DNA of 64,000 bases, taken from the NCBI RefSeq assembly GCF_040932005.1, contig NZ_CP162414.1, forward strand, positions 1,391,501-1,455,500, given 5' to 3'. Below the pieces are notes generated by a model. That model had not been told where the DNA came from, ran no database searches, and saw only the letters and a program-made list of their open reading frames with translations. Origin of the DNA: Aestuariibius sp. HNIBRBA575. Its GTDB lineage: Bacteria; Pseudomonadota; Alphaproteobacteria; Rhodobacterales; Rhodobacteraceae. Within the stretch, counting starts at the first letter, position 1; every line of letters begins with the position of its first letter. A program made the translations under genes and the position numbers. This document shows positions 59,461-64,000 of the stretch, piece after piece.

Positions 59461-60165
59461 TTAACCAGCCGCCAGCTGGTTATGTTTACGCGCCATGTAT
59501 TCCTTGGCGGTTTCAACGGCCACGGCCGCGTCCCGGCAATAGGCGTCTGCGCCGATCGCTTTGCCGAACTCTTCGTTCAAGGGCGCGCCGCCGACCAACA
59601 CGGTGTAATCGTCGCGGATGCCTTTTTCGACCATCGTGTCGATCACAACCTTCATGTAAGGCATGGTTGTGGTCAGCAGGGCGGACATGCCCAGAATGTC
59701 GGGCTTTTCGGATTCCAAAGCTTCCAGATAGGCTTCGACGGCGTTGTTAATGCCCAGATCAACAACCTCAAATCCTGCGCCTTCCATCATCATGCCAACC
59801 AGGTTTTTGCCGATATCATGAATGTCGCCTTTGACGGTGCCGATCACCATTTTGCCCATACGGGGCGCGCCGGTTTCCGCCAGCAATGGTTTGAGGATGA
59901 ACATGCCACCCTTCATCGCGCCCGCGGCCAGCAGAACCTCTGGCACAAACAGAATACCATCCCGGAAATCGTTGCCCACAATGGTCATACCACCCACCAG
60001 AGCTTCGGTCAGAATCCGATAAGGTTCCCAGCCGCGTTCCAACAAGATGTTGACCGCTTCTTCGATTTCTTCCTTCAGACCATCATACAGGTCGTCAAAC
60101 ATCTGCAGAACCAGCTCTTCGTCATTGAGCTCGCTGAGGATGATGTCATCTTGGTCGTCAGACAT
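59461..60165 (-). CDS. B12-binding corrinoid protein of a split methionine synthase
   Basis: 234 residues. An N-terminal helical cap (ELNDEELVLQMFDDLYDGLK, MTIVGNDFRDGILFVPEVLL) precedes a cobalamin-binding Rossmann domain with the base-off motif GTVKGDIHDIGKNLVGMMME, then GFEVVDLG and VLVGGAPLNEEFGKAIGAD. It corresponds to the B12 modules of MetH and of methyltransferase corrinoid proteins. The homocysteine methyltransferase lies 1.3 kb away on the same strand. A separate pterin-binding module would complete the enzyme, and it is not in this window. A terminator follows. Confidence 0.9.
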   Translation of the reverse strand: MSDDQDDIILSELNDEELVLQMFDDLYDGLKEEIEEAVNILLERGWEPYRILTEALVGGMTIVGNDFRDGILFVPEVLLAAGAMKGGMFILKPLLAETGAPRMGKMVIGTVKGDIHDIGKNLVGMMMEGAGFEVVDLGINNAVEAYLEALESEKPDILGMSALLTTTMPYMKVVIDTMVEKGIRDDYTVLVGGAPLNEEFGKAIGADAYCRDAAVAVETAKEYMARKHNQLAAG

Positions 60166-60355
60166 GGGTGGCTTCCCTATGGCTAGTATGTCGAAATTGT
60201 TAACGTGTTCATTCCAAATGCGCTGAAATCACGCAGCAGGTCTGGACCGATTGCGACATGGAGTGCCTCGACAACGACGCAAGAGCAAATGAATAATCCG
60301 CAGGATTATAGTGAGGAGGCTTCACGCGTTCGCGTTTTGTTCTTATAGTGGCAAA

Positions 60356-61432
60356 ATGAGCAAACCCGCAGAACAATCCCGCAGGCTGGGCCGCGCCGCC
60401 CAGAGCAACATAACCAACCGGTTTGAAAGGCTTCGCACCGAAACGGTGGAGGATGGCTGGTTTGTGGATGAATTGCCGGTTTTGCGCACCGAAGTGACAC
60501 AGGAAACCCCGCGCAAAGTGCTGAGCTATAATGCGTCACCGGACCTGCCATTTGACCGCGCGATTAACCCTTATCGGGGGTGTGAACATGGCTGTATCTA
60601 CTGTTTTGCCCGCCCCAGTCACGCCTATTTGGGCCTGTCTCCGGGGCTGGATTTCGAAACCAAGTTAATTGCCCGCCCCAAAGCGGCAGAGATTTTGGCG
60701 GGTGAACTGCGTAAACCGGGCTATCGCGTCGCACAGATTGCCATTGGCACCAACACCGATGCCTATCAACCGATTGAGAAAACCCAAACCGTGATGCGCG
60801 ATATCCTAAAGGTGCTGCAGGCGTTCAACCATCCCGTGGCCATCACCACCAAAGGCACGCTGATAGAGCGTGACATCGATATTCTGTCGGATATGGCCCG
60901 CAATGGGCTGGTGCAGGTCGGGGTGTCCGTGACCAGTTTGGATGCACAGATTACGCGTGCCATGGAGCCCCGCGTCCCATCCCCTGCGCGCCGGTTGGCG
61001 TTGATCAAAACGCTGTCAGATGCAGGTATTCCGACCCGGGTGATGGTCGCGCCGTTGATCCCGGCTTTGACGGATCATGAATTGGAACCGATCCTCTGTG
61101 CCGGGGCCGAAAACGGGGCGCGTGCGGCGACGTTTATCATGCTGCGACTGCCGCGCGAAGTGTCAGAGCTGTTTCAGGATTGGCTGCAACAGCATTTTCC
61201 AGATCGGGCCAAACGGGTCATGGGCCGCGTGCGGGAATTGCATGGCGGGAGTGATTATGATCCCGATTTTGGACGTCGCATGACCGGGCAGGGGATTTGG
61301 GCTGAATTGATCCAGAAACGTTTTCACGTGGCGTTAAAGCGGTCTGGCCTGTCGAAATCCCTGCCGCCTTTGCGCACGGATTTGTTCTGTCCACCCTTAG
61401 CGCATGGTGGACAGATGTCGCTGTTTGACTAG
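60356..61432 (+). CDS. PA0069-family radical SAM protein
   Basis: 358 residues from ATG 60356; a GTG at 60311 would add 15 unlikely residues. The 4Fe-4S Cys cluster is INPYRGCEHGCIYCFARPSH (CxxxCxxC). KLIARPKAAEILAGEL, IAIGTNTDAYQPIEK and VQVGVSVTSLDAQITRAMEP are standard for the SplB-like PA0069 group. The substrate is unknown. It is transcribed opposite to its neighbours between the corrinoid gene and the homocysteine methyltransferase, so a link to methionine synthase is uncertain. Confidence 0.9.
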   Translation: MSKPAEQSRRLGRAAQSNITNRFERLRTETVEDGWFVDELPVLRTEVTQETPRKVLSYNASPDLPFDRAINPYRGCEHGCIYCFARPSHAYLGLSPGLDFETKLIARPKAAEILAGELRKPGYRVAQIAIGTNTDAYQPIEKTQTVMRDILKVLQAFNHPVAITTKGTLIERDIDILSDMARNGLVQVGVSVTSLDAQITRAMEPRVPSPARRLALIKTLSDAGIPTRVMVAPLIPALTDHELEPILCAGAENGARAATFIMLRLPREVSELFQDWLQQHFPDRAKRVMGRVRELHGGSDYDPDFGRRMTGQGIWAELIQKRFHVALKRSGLSKSLPPLRTDLFCPPLAHGGQMSLFD

Positions 61433-61509
61433 AAATTTGTAGGGATCGTCCCTTGCGCTGTGACACGGTCCCGCATCATGGGATCGCGTCACATCACACT
61501 AGGGCAGGT

Positions 61510-62526
61510 TTAGCCGCGACGGCGGGATCGCCGTGTGGTGCGCGTGGGCGTGTCGTTTTCACCGGTGCCGTCATTGGCGGATGAATAGCCGCCCAGTTTT
61601 TCGGCAATCAATTCCAGCGACGGGCGATCCCCCCGTGGGGTGTTTTCCAACGCAGCGCGCATCGCGACCAGATGTTCCGGCGTTGTGCCACAGCAGCCGC
61701 CGATGATGGTTGCGCCGCAATCCCGGGCCAGAACGGCATATTCGCCCATCAATTCGGGCGTACCGTCATAGTGAATGTGGCCGTCAACATATTTGGGGAT
61801 GCCGGCATTGCCTTTGGCGATCAACGGCAATTCGGGACCCGCCGCGGCAAATCCCATGATTGTGCGCAGCAAATCAGACGCGCCAACCCCGCAATTGGCA
61901 CCAAAACCCAACGGCTGATAGCCCAGTTTGCCGACCATTTTGACCATATCGGCGGATGTCAGCCCCATCATGGTGCGCCCAGCTGTGTCAAAGCTCATGG
62001 TGCCACACCATGGCATATCGGCCTTTTCAAATGCTTCGGCGGCGGCGGCATATTCTTCGGGGGCAGAAATCGTTTCAACCCAGAGCACATCCACGCCCCC
62101 GGCCTTTAGGCCTTCGGCCTGTTCGTGGAACATTTCCACGGCGATTTCGTGGGTCAGATTGCCCATCGGCGCCATGATTTCACCTGTTGGACCAACAGAT
62201 CCGGCCACGATCACGTCGCGACCTGATGCATCTGCAACGTCACGCGCAATTTCAGCCGCGGCGCGGTTCAATTCCCCGACGCGATCAGCTGCGTCATGCA
62301 GTTTCAAACGCGATGCATTGCCGCCAAAGGAATTGGTCAGGAAAATATCGGACCCAGCATTCACTGCACCGGCATATAGCGCTTTGATCTTTGCTGGTTC
62401 GTCCTGGTTCCACATTTCCGGGGCATCCCCGGATTGCAGGCCCATATTGAACAGGTTCGTGCCTGTTGCCCCATCAGCCAACAGCCAATCGCGGGTTTCA
62501 AGGAGACGGGAAAGAGCGTTTGTCAT
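61510..62526 (-). CDS. Homocysteine S-methyltransferase module (betaine/cobalamin type)
   Basis: 338 residues from ATG 62526, with CAGGTG 7 bases upstream; the long frame to 62895 only shadows the mprF-like gene. WLLADGATGTNLFNMGLQSG opens the zinc TIM barrel. The three zinc Cys are in GFGANCGVGASDLLRT and TIIGGCCGTTPEHLVAM. A basic tail (RTTRRSRRRG) ends the protein. It should move a methyl group to homocysteine, from the corrinoid protein encoded nearby or from betaine. Its start lies within the last 29 bases of the mprF-like gene. Confidence 0.9.
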   Translation of the reverse strand: MTNALSRLLETRDWLLADGATGTNLFNMGLQSGDAPEMWNQDEPAKIKALYAGAVNAGSDIFLTNSFGGNASRLKLHDAADRVGELNRAAAEIARDVADASGRDVIVAGSVGPTGEIMAPMGNLTHEIAVEMFHEQAEGLKAGGVDVLWVETISAPEEYAAAAEAFEKADMPWCGTMSFDTAGRTMMGLTSADMVKMVGKLGYQPLGFGANCGVGASDLLRTIMGFAAAGPELPLIAKGNAGIPKYVDGHIHYDGTPELMGEYAVLARDCGATIIGGCCGTTPEHLVAMRAALENTPRGDRPSLELIAEKLGGYSSANDGTGENDTPTRTTRRSRRRG

Positions 62527-64000
62527 CAGGGGCACCTGTAGCAGCATGAGCATCACCAGTTCGGACCGGTAACATTTGGGTCTGTCGCGGCAGGTCGCAT
62601 GTCGCGGGACCAAGATCAAACCCAAAATTTGCATCTTCATCATGAGTAGGCTGCATATTGCCCGCATTTGGATGATGAATTTGCCTGAAAATGAACCACA
62701 TAGCGGTCGGGATCTGCCAAAAACGGGGGGTCGCCAGAAAAAGCGGTTGCCAGCGAGGGGCAAAGCTTTGTTTGAACTGCGCCAAACCGCAAGCGAGATG
62801 TTTGCGCAAAAAGGCCCATCGATCCGGCAAGGTTGGGATCGCAGCCAATGACACCGTTGTGGCGCCAGCGGCAATCGCTGCATTAATCCCGGCATGGATC
62901 AGCGCATACATTGTGCCGTCCGGTGCGCATTGATCCGCGCGCATCAGGTCCAGCACCCATTTGTCGGCGGTGGCGTGAAAGCTGACAAAAGCAACCAATT
63001 TGCCATCCACATGGGCGGTGAAAAACACCTGCCCATGGGTGTTTCCGGCCACATAGCGGCCCATGGAAAATCCGCGTTGTCCCCCATGGCGATCGGCCCA
63101 ATTGTCAGCAACACGCGTCATATCATCCCAACATGGGGCATTTAACATTGGGCGGATTTCGACACCGGCCTTTTGGGATTTGCGCAGTTTCCGACGCAAG
63201 CCGCGACGTTGAGGAATGTCTAAATTCCAATGGTTTAGATCAATCACTGCGTCCGATGCGATGCGGATCACCGACCAGCCGATACTTTGCGCAGCAATCG
63301 CTGTGGCGGCGCTGCATTTATACAGCGCCGGTTTCAGGTTCCGCGCCTGTGCAAAGTTCTGAAGTTTGTCCAACGCACGCGCGGACACGCTGTTTGAGCG
63401 CAGGACAGTAGGGTGGCCATGAAAGGCAGGGCCAATCGCCGCCATCACCGGACCGGCCACATCCACACGCCAGCCCTGTTCGCCATGCTGATCCAGCAGG
63501 ATATGCCCGGATTGTTGCACCAACCCCCATTCCGGACAGGGCGGGTTGCCTAAAATGCGGCGCGTTTCCCAGTTGGTGGCCAAATGCAGGTCGGTTTTGG
63601 CCTGATCGCGCACATAGATCAGCCCGGGAACCGCAACCAAGGCGGGCAGGGCGTAATAGGCCAGTCGATACGCAAGGATCGCGGCCAATAAATCAGGGGC
63701 GGGAATGGCGGGCAACAACGCCATCAAGGTCAGCTCAAACGCGCCCAATCCCCCCGGAGCATTGGAAAGGAGCCCACAGCCCAAAGCGACCAAATAGGCG
63801 CTGAACAAGGTCATCGGGTCCACTTGTCCCCACAGGAACACCCCCAAAACGATTGCGGCAAATCCGGTATCCAACAGCGCCCAAAGCACCAGTTGACCCA
63901 AATCCGACGTGTCCAACTGGCCTAAAATGGCGCGCAGACGCGGAATGCGATGACGCATCAATGGCAGGGCCAGACCGATGGCCGCCGCAGCGGTCGCCCC
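62498..64000 (-). CDS. mprF: MprF-like phosphatidylglycerol lysyltransferase, C-terminal part
   Basis: The frame is open to the window edge, so the start and most of the membrane flippase domain are outside; 500 residues are visible. The first 130 hold membrane helices (LVLWALLDTGFAAIVLGVFL, LLSNAPGGLGAFELTLMALL). From about 215 onward there is the DUF2156/GNAT-like lysyl-transfer domain with QRRGLRRKLRKSQKAGVEI, GGQRGFSMGRYVAG, VAFVSFHATADKWVLDLMRA and WAFLRKHLACGLAQFKQSF. MprF attaches Lys (or Ala) to phosphatidylglycerol. It overlaps the downstream methyltransferase gene by 29 bases. Confidence 0.88.
   Translation of the reverse strand, partial: GATAAAAIGLALPLMRHRIPRLRAILGQLDTSDLGQLVLWALLDTGFAAIVLGVFLWGQVDPMTLFSAYLVALGCGLLSNAPGGLGAFELTLMALLPAIPAPDLLAAILAYRLAYYALPALVAVPGLIYVRDQAKTDLHLATNWETRRILGNPPCPEWGLVQQSGHILLDQHGEQGWRVDVAGPVMAAIGPAFHGHPTVLRSNSVSARALDKLQNFAQARNLKPALYKCSAATAIAAQSIGWSVIRIASDAVIDLNHWNLDIPQRRGLRRKLRKSQKAGVEIRPMLNAPCWDDMTRVADNWADRHGGQRGFSMGRYVAGNTHGQVFFTAHVDGKLVAFVSFHATADKWVLDLMRADQCAPDGTMYALIHAGINAAIAAGATTVSLAAIPTLPDRWAFLRKHLACGLAQFKQSFAPRWQPLFLATPRFWQIPTAMWFIFRQIHHPNAGNMQPTHDEDANFGFDLGPATCDLPRQTQMLPVRTGDAHAATGAPDDKRSFPSP

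Noticed and set aside
60166..60355. SAM or SAH riboswitch upstream of the corrinoid protein gene
   Set aside because: I read the minus-strand leader for the SAM-II, SAM/SAH and SAH core patterns and found no convincing match; only weak pairing is visible.
62527..62895. N-terminal extension of the homocysteine methyltransferase frame
   Set aside because: It lies wholly inside the mprF-like coding region in another frame. The family start and a ribosome site are at 62526.

Overview
The window looks like the chromosome of a marine alphaproteobacterium of the Rhodobacteraceae (Roseobacter group). This rests on gene content and order, not on a database search. The main indicators are a Rhodobacter-capsulatus-type gene transfer agent (GTA) cluster, a lipoyl domain fused to the pyruvate dehydrogenase E1 beta subunit, long alphaproteobacterial dCTP deaminase, the BamE / YceD-rpmF-plsX-fabH-ihfA-merR block, TakP-like TRAP transport and a split cobalamin-dependent methionine synthase. 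Most of the window is core chromosome with dense coding.

Layout. 1-9614: distal half of the GTA cluster, from the last part of the major capsid gene through connectors, tail tube, chaperones, tape measure, baseplate/hub proteins, a peptidase and the very large receptor-binding/TIM-barrel protein. 9.7-11.4 kb: cysE with an unusual repeat-coded tail, a carboxymuconolactone-decarboxylase (CMD) family gene and a small membrane gene. 11.5-16 kb: pdhA-pdhB-pdhC and an ftsB-like gene on the minus strand, then a frameshifted DUF1272 gene. 17-20.4 kb: class I aldolase and pgk (minus), and a cytosolic plus an exported cyclophilin in tandem (plus). 20.5-25.8 kb: membrane and exported proteins, a nucleoside hydrolase/GNAT/SelO operon, an EF-hand protein and a second CMD protein. 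25.9-28.4 kb: ilvB-ilvN with a readable transcription-attenuation leader coding for a peptide with an Ile-Leu-Val-Leu-Val run. 28.8-31 kb: an RTX calcium-binding protein and a small partner gene. 31.1-38.9 kb: a soluble methyl-accepting-type protein, a Cache-domain two-component pair and a divergent TakP-like TRAP transporter with an extended large permease.

38.9-42.6 kb: VOC protein and Bpt aminoacyl-transferase, then a TetR regulator divergent from a flavodoxin-fold quinone reductase, with three equally spaced operator copies between them; an RDD membrane protein and a DUF2852 protein follow. 42.65-44.15 kb is a small AT-richer accessory patch holding a gene fragment, an orphan of unknown family and a tiny membrane protein. 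44.2-51 kb: YbaK-like deacylase, glnE, three small conserved genes, an rRNA methyltransferase whose start codon lies in a hairpin, and an orphan PIN protein. 51-57.4 kb: dcd, tRNA-Pro(GGG), merR, ihfA, fabH, plsX, rpmF, yceD-like and divergent bamE. 57.4-64 kb: a DUF1638 protein, a Hint-domain protein, a B12-binding corrinoid protein, a radical SAM protein, a homocysteine S-methyltransferase and the C-terminal part of an MprF-like lysyltransferase.

No CRISPR array, insertion sequence, integrase or known anti-phage system is recognisable. The most interesting items are the ilvB attenuator, the triple-operator TetR switch, the DUF1638/corrinoid/homocysteine-methyltransferase neighbourhood interrupted by a Hint gene, the hairpin over the rRNA methyltransferase start, the frameshifted DUF1272 gene and the 42.65-44.15 kb patch.
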